64,000 nucleotides of DNA from Clostridia bacterium (GTDB taxonomy: Bacteria; Bacillota_A; Clostridia; Christensenellales; Aristaeellaceae), in assembly GCA_017518705.1 (NCBI GenBank), contig JAFWUC010000064.1, forward strand, positions 1-64,000, given 5' to 3'. This document shows positions 8,631 through 16,870 of the stretch, piece by piece. The notes under the pieces were generated by a model. The model was not told where the DNA came from and ran no database searches. It saw nothing but the letters and a program-made list of their open reading frames with translations. Position numbers and translations under genes: made by a program. Position 1 is the first letter of the stretch, and every line of letters starts with the position of its first letter.

Positions 8631-9607
8631 CTGTATCCGGCGATCAGCTTTTTGGCCAGGTTCCGGCCCTTTATGAGCAGCGGGCTGCTGGTGATTATGA
8701 CCCTGGGGTAAGCGTACTCCACGGGCCCGAACTTCTTTTTGTAGTCCCTGAGCCCCACCATGTCGAAGGTCTTGCAGCCCCTTTCCCGCCAGTATCTGAT
8801 GGCGGTCCAGATCATGTACTCGTTGGGGCGGTAGTGCTGGAATTCCCGCCAGCTCGCCGCGCCCCAGAAATACGCCGTGTCCCCGAAGCCGGGGAATATG
8901 GACGTGGCGATGCACTTGCCGTTTTCCGGCTCGGTGACTCTTACGCACAGCAGGTTTTCCGGCTTGTCCCTGAACGCTTCCATCAGCCTTATCACCTGCC
9001 GGCGGGAGTTGTGGGGCTTAAGGTTCTGCTTGGCGAACACGTCGATCAATTGGTCGTAATACTCGTTTGCGAAGCTCTCGGAGGGCGGCACGATCTCGAG
9101 CACGGCGCCTCGTCTTTCAAACTGGCGGATAAAGTTGCGGCAGTCGGTCTTGAACACCTTGAACAGCTCTTCGTCCGTGCGGTCGATGTCCAGCATGTAG
9201 GTCCTGCGCGTCAGATGGCTGCAGTTTATTGTTTTGATGTCGTCAAAGCCTATGCGGGCGTCGATTGCCTCCATGTAGCCGCAGCGGTATGTTCTTTTCA
9301 TGTATTCCGCCACGGCGGGCAGCGCTTCCGCGCGGGCGAAGCCTTCCGGGGCGGCGAAGCCCATATTGCAGGTGAACCACTGCTCGAAGGGGCTGGCGAA
9401 CAGCTTTACCCCCAGTTTTCTGAACAGCAGGCCCACGAACCAGCCCGTTATGTTTTCCTGCTCCAGCTTAAGGTAAACCGCCCTGCCGCGTTTGTCCGCC
9501 TCCAGGAAACTTATCCATTCGGGGGTCAAAAACACGGTGTGCAGGTTGTTTGGATCGTTTAATGCCTGCTCGAATTCCGCTTTGCTTGCTTCGGTAACCC
9601 GCGTCAT
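8612..9607 (-). CDS. FemAB/BioF2-like GNAT acyltransferase
   Basis: Starting at the ATG at 9607, which overlaps the deacetylase stop by four bases (ATGA), the product is 331 residues. A longer upstream frame exists but would run far into the deacetylase gene in another frame. The sequence shows a FemAB-like pattern: DCRNFIRQFERRGA (GNAT-like helix with basic residues), NLKPHNSRR, and a second half with FPGFGDTAYFWGAASWREFQHYRPNEYMIW, closing with GCKTFDMVGLRDYKKKFGP. The last motif is the usual end of BioF2/FemAB-type enzymes, which transfer acyl or aminoacyl groups in envelope biosynthesis. It is the third gene of the MMPL-deacetylase operon, suggesting a role in modifying an exported lipid or glycan. 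Confidence 0.78.
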   Translation of the reverse strand: MTRVTEASKAEFEQALNDPNNLHTVFLTPEWISFLEADKRGRAVYLKLEQENITGWFVGLLFRKLGVKLFASPFEQWFTCNMGFAAPEGFARAEALPAVAEYMKRTYRCGYMEAIDARIGFDDIKTINCSHLTRRTYMLDIDRTDEELFKVFKTDCRNFIRQFERRGAVLEIVPPSESFANEYYDQLIDVFAKQNLKPHNSRRQVIRLMEAFRDKPENLLCVRVTEPENGKCIATSIFPGFGDTAYFWGAASWREFQHYRPNEYMIWTAIRYWRERGCKTFDMVGLRDYKKKFGPVEYAYPRVIITSSPLLIKGRNLAKKLIAGYRKLRGK

Positions 9608-10536
9608 TTGCTTTTCCTTTCCAGCCTGAGCCTGTCCAGGGCCCATTTTGCGTCCATGATGAATTCCCTGCCCGCGCCCCGGGGCCTGTCCGAGGTCTTT
9701 TGCCCGAGCAGATATTCCAGTATCTCTCCTGCCGGGGCGAACCAGCCGTTCATGGCTGAGATACGGTCTATTGTTTCCGTGAACCGGGCGTCGAGGTTCC
9801 CGTCCTTCACGAAGCAGTAGGCGAAGTGGGTGTATACCAGGCACAGGCCGCCCTCTTTTGCCAGCCTGTCCACGTTCTCACGGCAGAGCAGGCGGCAGAA
9901 CATGTCCGCGTTCTGCCCGTCGGAGGATGAGAACCAGTAGTTGGAGTACGTCTGTTTGCGCTTTATCCGGCAGGGCATGTCCGGGTCGAACCTGAGGGTA
10001 TTGACTTCGGACACCGTGTGGTTGCGGATGAACCTGATCTTCTGCCTGCAGACGTCACCCCAGAATGAGGAGCTGTCAGGGTCGCTGCCGCCGCTTCTCA
10101 CGCGGCTTTTGCCCAGCAGCCGGCGGGCCGCGCAGTACAGCGCGCCGACAGGCCGGGAGAACCTTTCGCTGCCCCAGTACACGCAGTCGGAATTCACGTT
10201 GTGGTTTATGAATATAGGGGGATAGTCCCCCAGAGTTTCCCTGAACAGCTCCAGCCCGGAAAGTATCTCTTCCCGCTCGAACACGCCGCTGCCCGCCCCG
10301 TGGGAGGCGATCTCAAAGCCCTTTTCCTTAAGCGAGAGTATGAAATCGCGGTATTCGGGGTCGGAGAGCGTCTGCCCGGGGAAGCCGTCCCGGGAGGGAT
10401 ATGCCCACACGGTCTTGGTGGTCCTAAGTCCGTGGGAGGCCAGATAATCGTATACGGGCTTAATGTTTTCCACCGTCGCTTTGTCGGTGTCGTCTATGAC
10501 GGTAAAGGCAAACTGTTTTCCGTTGGGCCAGGTCAT
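9604..10536 (-). CDS. NodB-like polysaccharide deacetylase-family protein
   Basis: A 310-residue protein related to NodB-fold polysaccharide deacetylases. The N-terminal FTVIDDTDKAT places the catalytic and metal-binding Asp-Asp pair near residue 15. EIASHGAGSG is the second motif, where the usual HSxxH is reduced to SHG, so metal binding may differ. A later YTHFAY supplies a further histidine. There is no signal peptide, so the enzyme would be cytoplasmic or membrane-peripheral. It overlaps MMPL upstream and the FemAB-like gene downstream by four bases each. Confidence 0.78.
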   Translation of the reverse strand: MTWPNGKQFAFTVIDDTDKATVENIKPVYDYLASHGLRTTKTVWAYPSRDGFPGQTLSDPEYRDFILSLKEKGFEIASHGAGSGVFEREEILSGLELFRETLGDYPPIFINHNVNSDCVYWGSERFSRPVGALYCAARRLLGKSRVRSGGSDPDSSSFWGDVCRQKIRFIRNHTVSEVNTLRFDPDMPCRIKRKQTYSNYWFSSSDGQNADMFCRLLCRENVDRLAKEGGLCLVYTHFAYCFVKDGNLDARFTETIDRISAMNGWFAPAGEILEYLLGQKTSDRPRGAGREFIMDAKWALDRLRLERKSK

Positions 10537-12728
10537 GGCTTTTTCCCCTTTCTGCGGGTGCGGACTATCAGGCGGTCTAAGGCGATTAGCAGCGGCGGCA
10601 GCAGAAAGACTATGAGCGCGAGGGAGAAGAACGCGCCGCTGGCTATCAACAGTCCGATCCTGGAAATGTAGTACACGGAGCAGGTGAGGCCGATGGCGAG
10701 CCCCGCCGCGAAGAGTATGAGACCGCTGGTGAATATTGTGGGCAGGCTTAACTTGAGCGCGCTGGTCACGGCGGCGGGCTTATCTTCTATGCCCCTCTGG
10801 CGGATGTAGTTGCTTGTGAGCAGTATTCCGTAGTCTATGGTCGCACCCATCTGCAGCGCCAGGCAGATCAGGTAGCACATGAAGAATATGGGTATGCCTG
10901 CGGGCACGGACAGGGCGGTGTTTATCCACACCGCGCCCTGTATCACGCATATGAGCATGACCGGCACCGTCGCGGACTTGAAGCTTATCGTGACGATCAG
11001 GAATATGGCCAGTATGGTTATCAGGTTCACCCGCATCAGGTCCCCGCCGAAGGCCTCGGAAATATCGTATGCGCTCACTATCAACCCCGTTACCCCCGCC
11101 CCTTCCGGGTAGGCGGACCGGGTCAGGTCTATCAGCCTGCGGGTGACGGCCATGGCTTCGTCGCCGAAGGAAGGCATGTCCACTTCGAGGATCACCCTGG
11201 AATAGCGGTCGCTCAGGAATATGCGCCTGGCCAGCTCCACCTGCGAAGAGAGCTCGCCGACCTGCGGATTGCCGGGCAGCAGCCTGTGCGCGGCGGCGAT
11301 CAGTTTGTCGCCCCGGGCCGAAGAACCGAACCCGCTCACCGTGTAATATCCCTGCACGATCATGGAAGGGAGGTTCAGCATGGAGGCGATCTCTTTGGGA
11401 GTGTAGTACTTTACCGCCGCCTCCGCGGTGGTCACAAAGCTGTTCACGCTTTTTATTATGTCCCTGCCATGATAGCGGAGGGAGCGGACTTCGTCTATCA
11501 GCGCCCGCTGTTTTGCGAAGCTCTCGTCGGAATCGTCGCCTGGCAGAAGCAGCACCACGGAGTTGTTGCGTCCGTACAGCTCGAACAGTTTGGCCTGGTT
11601 CTGGGAAAGGTTGCCGTCCATAAAGGAGTACTGTATGCTGCCCTGCAGCGCAACGGCGCCCGCTATCACGAGTATAAGCAGGGGCACCAGCACGAAGCGG
11701 GAAGCCTTTGACCGGGCGAAGCGCCCCAGCAGTTCGCCGCCCAGGGGAATGGGCCTGTGCGCGGTCTTGCGCAGAGGTTTGGCGAACATGAGTATCAGCG
11801 CGGGCATGAGCGTGAACACGCTCACCATGCTGATAAGTATGCCCTTGGACAGCACCATGCCGATATCGAAGCCTATGGTGAAGCTCATGAACATCAGGCT
11901 GCCCAGCCCCGCCACGGTGGTGAGGGAGGAGGACGATATGGGCATAAGCGAGCGCCTAAGGGCCAGCTTCATTGCGCTTATTTCGTCCGCTCCCGCGTCG
12001 CGTATGTCGCAGAATGCCCGTAGCAGCATTATGGAATAGTCCATGGCCAGCGCCAGCTGCAGTATGGCGCACACGGCGAAGCTGATGAAGGAAATGGACG
12101 GGAACACGAAGTTGGTGCCCATGTTGATGAGTATGGACACGGCGATGACGATAAAGAAGATCGCCGGCTCTATATAGCTGCGCCCCGTCAAAAACAGCAC
12201 CGCCACCACCACTATCACGGCGATGCCCATCGCCAGAGGGATCTCCTCGGCGATACGGTTTTCCACGTATATGGTCTGGGCGGCGTCGCCGGTCAAAAGC
12301 CAGCCGCCTATGTCGCTCAGGCCGCGCAGGCTGTTCTGGAGCGTTTCGGTGAAGGCGAAAGAGTCATCGGCGTCGGAGTACACGCTCACCCGGTAATATG
12401 TGCGTTCGCCATCGCTTTTCACGTCCGCTTCCGGGTCGAACGAACTGTAGATCACGCCGTCCATCCCGGAAAACCAGTCTTTAAGCTCGAAAGCCTTTTC
12501 CTCGCCTATGTCGGGGAACAGCATGGTGATGATCTCCGTATGCCCGAACTCGCTGTTCATGAGCTCCAGGCTGGAGCGGGTCAGCGTGTCCCTGGAAAGA
12601 TAGGTCACAATGTCGTAATTTATGTTGACCCTCCCCAGCGTGAATATGCTGGCGACGGCCAGAAGCAGATATATGATAAGTATCCCCTTGCGGTGGGACA
12701 CGACGAAGGATGCGAATCTGTTTGCCAT
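10533..12728 (-). CDS. MMPL/RND-superfamily lipid transporter
   Basis: A 731-residue membrane protein with the MMPL layout: one N-terminal helix (about 14-33), a large extracytoplasmic domain, five helices beginning near 170, an intracellular connection, then a second helix and loop, and five more helices. The paired proton-relay regions are visible as ALAMDYSIMLLRAF (about 225-238) and ALQMGATIDYGILLTSNYI near 640, each with the Asp-Tyr pair. MMPL proteins export lipids, glycolipids or siderophores using the proton gradient. Ending ATGA-coupled to a deacetylase and a FemAB-like acyltransferase, it likely exports or flips a modified envelope component; this is inference. A TATAAT box lies about 40 bp upstream but lacks a clear -35. 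Confidence 0.88.
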   Translation of the reverse strand: MANRFASFVVSHRKGILIIYLLLAVASIFTLGRVNINYDIVTYLSRDTLTRSSLELMNSEFGHTEIITMLFPDIGEEKAFELKDWFSGMDGVIYSSFDPEADVKSDGERTYYRVSVYSDADDSFAFTETLQNSLRGLSDIGGWLLTGDAAQTIYVENRIAEEIPLAMGIAVIVVVAVLFLTGRSYIEPAIFFIVIAVSILINMGTNFVFPSISFISFAVCAILQLALAMDYSIMLLRAFCDIRDAGADEISAMKLALRRSLMPISSSSLTTVAGLGSLMFMSFTIGFDIGMVLSKGILISMVSVFTLMPALILMFAKPLRKTAHRPIPLGGELLGRFARSKASRFVLVPLLILVIAGAVALQGSIQYSFMDGNLSQNQAKLFELYGRNNSVVLLLPGDDSDESFAKQRALIDEVRSLRYHGRDIIKSVNSFVTTAEAAVKYYTPKEIASMLNLPSMIVQGYYTVSGFGSSARGDKLIAAAHRLLPGNPQVGELSSQVELARRIFLSDRYSRVILEVDMPSFGDEAMAVTRRLIDLTRSAYPEGAGVTGLIVSAYDISEAFGGDLMRVNLITILAIFLIVTISFKSATVPVMLICVIQGAVWINTALSVPAGIPIFFMCYLICLALQMGATIDYGILLTSNYIRQRGIEDKPAAVTSALKLSLPTIFTSGLILFAAGLAIGLTCSVYYISRIGLLIASGAFFSLALIVFLLPPLLIALDRLIVRTRRKGKKP

Positions 12729-12806
12729 AAAACAGTCCTTTCGGCAGGTATCCGCTCAAATTATACCATTTTTACCGGGTTAAATTGCTAAATAAAGGTA
12801 AAGATG

Positions 12807-12835
12807 TTGAAATCGCCCCGTGACATGCATATAAT
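12807..12835 (+). promoter_or_regulatory. Promoter of the dap operon
   Basis: -35 TTGAAA (12807-12812), exact 17-bp spacer, perfect TATAAT (12830-12835). The predicted start, about 12842, is the first base pair of the riboswitch P1 stem, which supports both calls. Confidence 0.9.
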
Positions 12836-12841
12836 GATGAC

Positions 12842-12978
12842 CGGATAGAGGCGCGGAAAAGATGTACCCCCGGCGAGCCGACAGGCGCCAGAGCCGAGGG
12901 AAGGGCGATTCCGCCGAATCCCGGGAGCAGGTATGTTCCCCGGGGTGGTGCGTCGGAGAATATCCGCCGCACTGTCCG
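12842..12978 (+). promoter_or_regulatory. Lysine riboswitch (L box) aptamer
   Basis: The 247-nt leader of dapA holds the conserved lysine aptamer signatures. GATAGAGGCGCG lies at the 5' side, AGCCGAGGGAAGGGCGA and CCGCCGAA in the middle, and GCACTGTCC at the 3' side. P1 pairs CGGATAG (12842-12848) with CTGTCCG (12972-12978). It is followed by an antiterminator segment and a terminator, and controls a lysine biosynthesis operon, so lysine binding is expected to stop transcription before dapA. Confidence 0.92.
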
Positions 12979-12988
12979 CTTGACAAAG

Positions 12989-13055
12989 CGGGAGAGCTAT
13001 CGAGGAGAAAACGGCTTTACAGCGTCTCCCGTCGGCTGTCCCGGCGGGAGATTTT
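12989..13055 (+). terminator. Riboswitch expression platform: antiterminator and terminator
   Basis: The terminator is an 11-bp stem, TCTCCCGTCGG (13025-13035) with CCGGCGGGAGA (13041-13051), followed by TTTT. CGGGAGA at 12989-12995, just past the aptamer, repeats the terminator's 3' arm and can pair with TCTCCCG at 13025-13031, giving an alternative antiterminator. This is the usual transcription-attenuation design. Confidence 0.85.
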
Positions 13056-13088
13056 ATATGGCAGATTTTGCATCGGGAGGATACTGAT

Positions 13089-13973
13089 ATGGATCTTAGC
13101 GGCTCTCATGTAGCCCTTATAACGCCCTTCAAAGCCGACGGCTCGGTGAACTTCGACAAGCTGCAGGAGCTGATCGAGTTCCAGATCGCAGCAGGCACGG
13201 ACGGCATAGTGGTGCTGGGCACTACCGGCGAAAGCTCCACCATGACCCATGAGGAAGACGAGAACGTGGTCCGCTGCGCGCTGGAAACGGTAAAAGGCAG
13301 GTGCCTTCTGATCGCCGGCGCGGGCTCCAACGACACCCAGACCGCGCTTATGAAGAGCGAAGCTTACGCCAAACTGGGCGCGGACGCGCTGCTGCTCATC
13401 ACGCCTTACTACAACAAGGCCAACCAGACGGGCATGGTAAAGCACTTTACCTACGTAGCCGACCGGGTGGACTGCCCCATAATCGTGTACAACGTGCCCG
13501 GCAGGACGGGCTGCGCGCTGGCGCCCGCCAGCGTCGAAAAACTGGCGGCGCACAGGAACATAGTCGGCCTTAAGGAAGCCAGCGGCGATATGAGCTATTT
13601 TATGAACATAGCCCATCTGGCCGGCCCCGACTTCCAGCTTTTGTCCGGCAACGACGACCTCATCACCCCCATACTGGCCGCGGGCGGCGTGGGCGTGATA
13701 AGCGTGCTGGCAAACGTGGTCCCCGAACAGACCCGCAGGATAGTGACTTCCTTCCTGGAGGGTGACGTAAAGACTTCCCGGGAACTGCAGCTCAAGTACC
13801 TGAAACTCGTGCGCGCCCTGTTCATGGAGGTCAACCCCATCCCCGTAAAGGAAGCCATGAACCTTATGGGCATGGAAGTGGGCCCCCTGCGCCTGCCGCT
13901 GTGCGAGATGGAAAGCGCGAACCACGAAAAGATGGCCGCCGTGCTCAGAGACTACGGCCTGATCGGAGCTTGA
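13089..13973 (+). CDS. dapA: 4-hydroxy-tetrahydrodipicolinate synthase
   Basis: A 294-residue TIM-barrel enzyme that condenses pyruvate with aspartate semialdehyde in the first committed step of lysine/diaminopimelate synthesis. The Schiff-base lysine is K162 in GLKEASGD, the catalytic tyrosine is Y134 in YNVPGRTG with R139, and GTTGESSTM (about 44-52) is the pyruvate-binding loop. The ATG at 13089, with GGGAGG eight bases upstream, is chosen over an in-frame ATG 21 bases earlier. It is the first gene of a riboswitch-controlled dapA-dapB-dapH operon. Confidence 0.96.
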   Translation: MDLSGSHVALITPFKADGSVNFDKLQELIEFQIAAGTDGIVVLGTTGESSTMTHEEDENVVRCALETVKGRCLLIAGAGSNDTQTALMKSEAYAKLGADALLLITPYYNKANQTGMVKHFTYVADRVDCPIIVYNVPGRTGCALAPASVEKLAAHRNIVGLKEASGDMSYFMNIAHLAGPDFQLLSGNDDLITPILAAGGVGVISVLANVVPEQTRRIVTSFLEGDVKTSRELQLKYLKLVRALFMEVNPIPVKEAMNLMGMEVGPLRLPLCEMESANHEKMAAVLRDYGLIGA

Positions 13974-13974
13974 T

Positions 13975-14691
13975 ATGAAACTGCTGCTTAACGGCTACGG
14001 GCGCATGGGCCGCATGATAGAAGACATCGTGTCCGGCGACCCGGAACTTGAGATAATCGGAAAGATCGACCCGCTTCTGCCGCCCTGGACGGGAGACGCC
14101 GCGCCGGAAGGCATACTGGACTTTTCCCTGCCGGAGGGGCTGGATACCTCCTTATCGCTGGCCCGGAAGTACAACTGCCCGCTTTTGATCGGCACTACGG
14201 GGCTGAGCGACGAAGCGAAGCAGAAGATACAGGCGCTGTCCCGGCTGGTGCCGGTGATGGCGGAAGCCAATTATTCCCTGGGCGTGGCGGTGCTGAAAAG
14301 CGCGGTGCGCATGGCTGCAAAGGCGCTGGGGGAAAGCTTCGATATCGAGATAGTGGAGACCCATCACCGCAAAAAGGTGGACGCTCCCAGCGGCACCGCG
14401 CTGATGCTGAGAGCCGCCGCCGACGACGGCAGGAACAAGCCCGTCATTTACGGCCGCCAGGGCCGCACGGGGGAGCGGGGCAGCGAGATCGCCATACATG
14501 CCCTGCGGGGCGGCACCGTGGCGGGGGAGCACTCCGTCAGGTTCTTCGGCGACAACGAGACGCTGGAGTTCAGGCATCTTGCCGAAAGCCGCCGCATATT
14601 TGCCCTGGGCGCCCTCAGAGCCGTAAAATGGCTGGGCGGCAAGAGCGCGGGACTGTACACCATGGACGACTTTATGGAGGACACGCTATGA
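13975..14691 (+). CDS. dapB: 4-hydroxy-tetrahydrodipicolinate reductase
   Basis: A 238-residue cytoplasmic reductase performing the second dedicated step of the pathway with NAD(P)H. The Rossmann motif NGYGRMGRM (about 6-14) lies at the N-terminus, and the family signature [15 protein letters not shown] (about 127-141) contains the catalytic His-His and Lys. It is slightly shorter than the ~270 residues of enterobacterial enzymes, common in Clostridia. It begins one base after dapA and overlaps dapH by four bases. Confidence 0.96.
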   Translation: MKLLLNGYGRMGRMIEDIVSGDPELEIIGKIDPLLPPWTGDAAPEGILDFSLPEGLDTSLSLARKYNCPLLIGTTGLSDEAKQKIQALSRLVPVMAEANYSLGVAVLKSAVRMAAKALGESFDIEIVETHHRKKVDAPSGTALMLRAAADDGRNKPVIYGRQGRTGERGSEIAIHALRGGTVAGEHSVRFFGDNETLEFRHLAESRRIFALGALRAVKWLGGKSAGLYTMDDFMEDTL

Positions 14692-15377
14692 ACGCGCAGG
14701 AGATAATCTCTTTCATCGCCAACGCTCCCAAGAAGACGCCGGTCAAACTGTATTTCCGCGCGTCTCAAACTCCGGATTTCGGCGCCATCAGGCATTTCGG
14801 GAACGTGATCTTCGGGGAACTCAGCGAAGTCAAAAGCTGGCTGGAAGCCAATTCGGGCGTGATCGAAGACTGCGAGATGGAGCTGGATAGGCGCAATTCC
14901 GCCGTTCCGCTGATCGACCTTAGCGGTATAAACGCCCGCATCGAGCCCGGCGCATATATACGAGACAGGGCGGAGATAGGTGACAGGGCGGTCATAATGA
15001 TGGGCGCGGTGATCAACATAGGCGCCGTCATAGGCGAAGGCACGATGATAGACATGAACGCCGTGGTGGGCGGCCGGGCGATAGTCGGCAAAAACTGCCA
15101 CATCGGCGCGGGCGCGGTGCTGGCAGGGGTGATCGAACCGGCCAGCGCGACCCCCGTCACGATTGGCGACGGCACGCTGGTAGGCGCCAACGCCGTGGTG
15201 CTGGAGGGCGTGCAGGTGGGTAAAAACGCCGTTGTGGCCGCGGGCGCGATAGTGACTCAGGACGTGCCGGACAACGCGGTGGTAGCAGGCGCTCCCGCGC
15301 GCGTGATCAAATATAAGGACGAAAAGACCAATTCCAAGACCGCCATAGTCGACGCGCTGAGGAATCTGGGAGATTAA
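14688..15377 (+). CDS. dapH: Tetrahydrodipicolinate N-acetyltransferase
   Basis: A 229-residue protein. The N-terminal part (about 1-80) matches the DapH helical domain, followed by a left-handed beta-helix with hexapeptide repeats (for example [20 protein letters not shown]) that binds acetyl-CoA. It acetylates tetrahydrodipicolinate, so this organism uses the acetylase branch of lysine synthesis as in Bacillus. The start overlaps the dapB stop (ATGA at 14688). A terminator follows 20 bp after the stop. Confidence 0.95.
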   Translation: MNAQEIISFIANAPKKTPVKLYFRASQTPDFGAIRHFGNVIFGELSEVKSWLEANSGVIEDCEMELDRRNSAVPLIDLSGINARIEPGAYIRDRAEIGDRAVIMMGAVINIGAVIGEGTMIDMNAVVGGRAIVGKNCHIGAGAVLAGVIEPASATPVTIGDGTLVGANAVVLEGVQVGKNAVVAAGAIVTQDVPDNAVVAGAPARVIKYKDEKTNSKTAIVDALRNLGD

Positions 15378-15395
15378 GCGAAAGCTATAATAGAG

Positions 15396-15421
15396 GACGG
15401 GCAAACGCCCGTCCTTTGTTT
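15396..15421 (+). terminator. Terminator of the dap operon
   Basis: Perfect 8-bp stem GGACGGGC/GCCCGTCC with a 3-base loop followed by TTTGTTT, 18 bp after dapH. Confidence 0.85.
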
Positions 15422-15474
15422 ATGAAACGATGTCCGCGGATGCGGGATGCACCGCGCGGTTTTTCGCAGAAAGC

Positions 15475-16251
15475 CTATTTAAGTATCATCCTTATGATCG
15501 CCAGCTGCGCGCGTTTGGGCAGGGCGTTCAGAAGCAGCAGCAGGGGATTTCGGTTCACGCCGTACACCAAACGGGGACGGCGGGCGGACAGGGCGCTTTT
15601 TACCGTCGCGGCAATCTTTTCGGGCGGTACGTTTTTAGCTTCCACCCGGTCCACGATGCGCTTAAAGCGGGCGGCGTTCAGACGGTACAAATGCGTGTTT
15701 TCGCAAAACGCGTCCAGCTTACGGGTCGACGCGGCCAGCATGCCCGTGTTTACCGCGCCGGGGCGGATCACGATCACCCTGTGGCCCAGCAGCTGCAGTT
15801 CCATGTTCAGCGCCGCCGCGTACTTTTCGACCGCGGCCTTGGTAACGGCGTACACCCCCGTAAAGGGCAGGGGATCGAGAGGCGCGAGTTCGCTGGAAAT
15901 CATGACTATGCGGCTGTTTTTTTCAAGCAGCGGCAGGAACGTCCTGTTCACGCGGAACATGCCTGCCAGGTTCACATTGAAGTCGCGGATAAAGTCCTCT
16001 TCCGGCATCTCGACCAGAGAGTTTAAGTCGTAAATCCCCGCGGCGTGGACTATGCCGCTTAAGCTGCCCGCCTCGCTTTTGACGCGCTCAAATGCCGAAC
16101 GTATGCTGCGGGAGTCCGTGATGTCGGCCTGTATGACGCCTTCGGCTGCGCTTATATCCAGCCCCCACACCCGGTGGCCTTCCCGCCTTAACAGGGCGCA
16201 TATCGCGCTGCCCATGCCGCCGAGCGCGCCCGTGACCAAATAATTCCCCAT
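15475..16251 (-). CDS. Short-chain dehydrogenase/reductase
   Basis: A 258-residue classical SDR. The cofactor-binding motif TGALGGMGSAI lies at residues 7-17. IVHAAG near residue 69 corresponds to NNAG. The catalytic set includes S120 (MISSELA), the tyrosine in GVYAVTKAA (Y-x-x-x-K) and a preceding Asn. An acidic residue after the second strand (GLDIS) suggests NAD rather than NADP. The substrate is unknown. It is a single gene converging on the dap operon, with AAGGGCGGT before its start. Confidence 0.88.
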   Translation of the reverse strand: MGNYLVTGALGGMGSAICALLRREGHRVWGLDISAAEGVIQADITDSRSIRSAFERVKSEAGSLSGIVHAAGIYDLNSLVEMPEEDFIRDFNVNLAGMFRVNRTFLPLLEKNSRIVMISSELAPLDPLPFTGVYAVTKAAVEKYAAALNMELQLLGHRVIVIRPGAVNTGMLAASTRKLDAFCENTHLYRLNAARFKRIVDRVEAKNVPPEKIAATVKSALSARRPRLVYGVNRNPLLLLLNALPKRAQLAIIRMILK

Positions 16252-16330
16252 TTTGTTACCGCCCTTGTTTTTTACCGCCGTTCATTATACAACTTTGGCC
16301 GGCATAAGGCAAATAAGGCGCCCTGCGCGA

Positions 16331-16363
16331 AAGAAACAGCCCCGCTCTGCCTGAGCGGGACTG
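16331..16363 (-). terminator. Terminator of the paaK-ACT operon
   Basis: On the - strand, stem CAGTCCCGCTC / GAGCGGGGCTG with a 5-base loop (one internal mismatch) followed by TTTCTTT, about 70 bp after the ACT gene. Confidence 0.7.
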
Positions 16364-16432
16364 TATGTTTTTGCAATATGCGCAAACGCTTTGCCGAACG
16401 GAACGGATCGCGGATCCGGTCTGTTCGATCGA

Positions 16433-16861
16433 CTACATTTCGCTTAATTCTTCCTGTTCCACCTGCCTGATGCCGGCGCCTCTTAGCGCCTTCATGGCGG
16501 CGGTCTCGTCGTCGGGACGCAGTATCATGTACGCCTGGCCGGGTTTGTCGGAAGTGAAGGCGTAAATGTATTCCACGTTCACGTTCGCGTCCTTAAGGCA
16601 CTCCAGCACGCCTGCCAGACCGCCGGGGGCGTCGGGCATGGCAACTGCCAGCACGTTTGCCACCGCCAGCACGAAGCCGTTTTCCTTGAGCACGGTGCTG
16701 GTCAGGTACACGTCGTTCACTATCAGGCGGGCGATGCCGAAATCGCTGGCCTCCGCCAGGGAGAACGCGCGCAGGTTTATGCCGTTGTCCGCCAGCACGC
16801 GGGTCATCTGCGCCAGGGCGCCGGCTTTGTTTTCGAGAAATACGCTGATCTGTCGTACCAT
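16433..16861 (-). CDS. Tandem ACT-domain protein
   Basis: A 142-residue protein made of two ACT domains. The first (about 3-66) starts with VRQISVFLENKAGALAQM, the second (about 71-136) with DAPGGLAGVLECLKDANVNVEYIYAF; both have the Gly-rich turn where ACT domains bind amino acids. Such proteins commonly sit directly beside phenylacetate-CoA ligase genes in Clostridia and archaea, as here, and may sense an aromatic or branched amino acid. Its AGGAGG site overlaps the ligase stop codon, so the two are co-translated. Confidence 0.9.
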   Translation of the reverse strand: MVRQISVFLENKAGALAQMTRVLADNGINLRAFSLAEASDFGIARLIVNDVYLTSTVLKENGFVLAVANVLAVAMPDAPGGLAGVLECLKDANVNVEYIYAFTSDKPGQAYMILRPDDETAAMKALRGAGIRQVEQEELSEM

Positions 16862-16870
16862 GTCTGCCTC

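Noticed and set aside
12729..12800. Full promoter for the MMPL operon
   Set aside because: A TATAAT box is present on the - strand, but no acceptable -35 hexamer was found at 16-18 bp.
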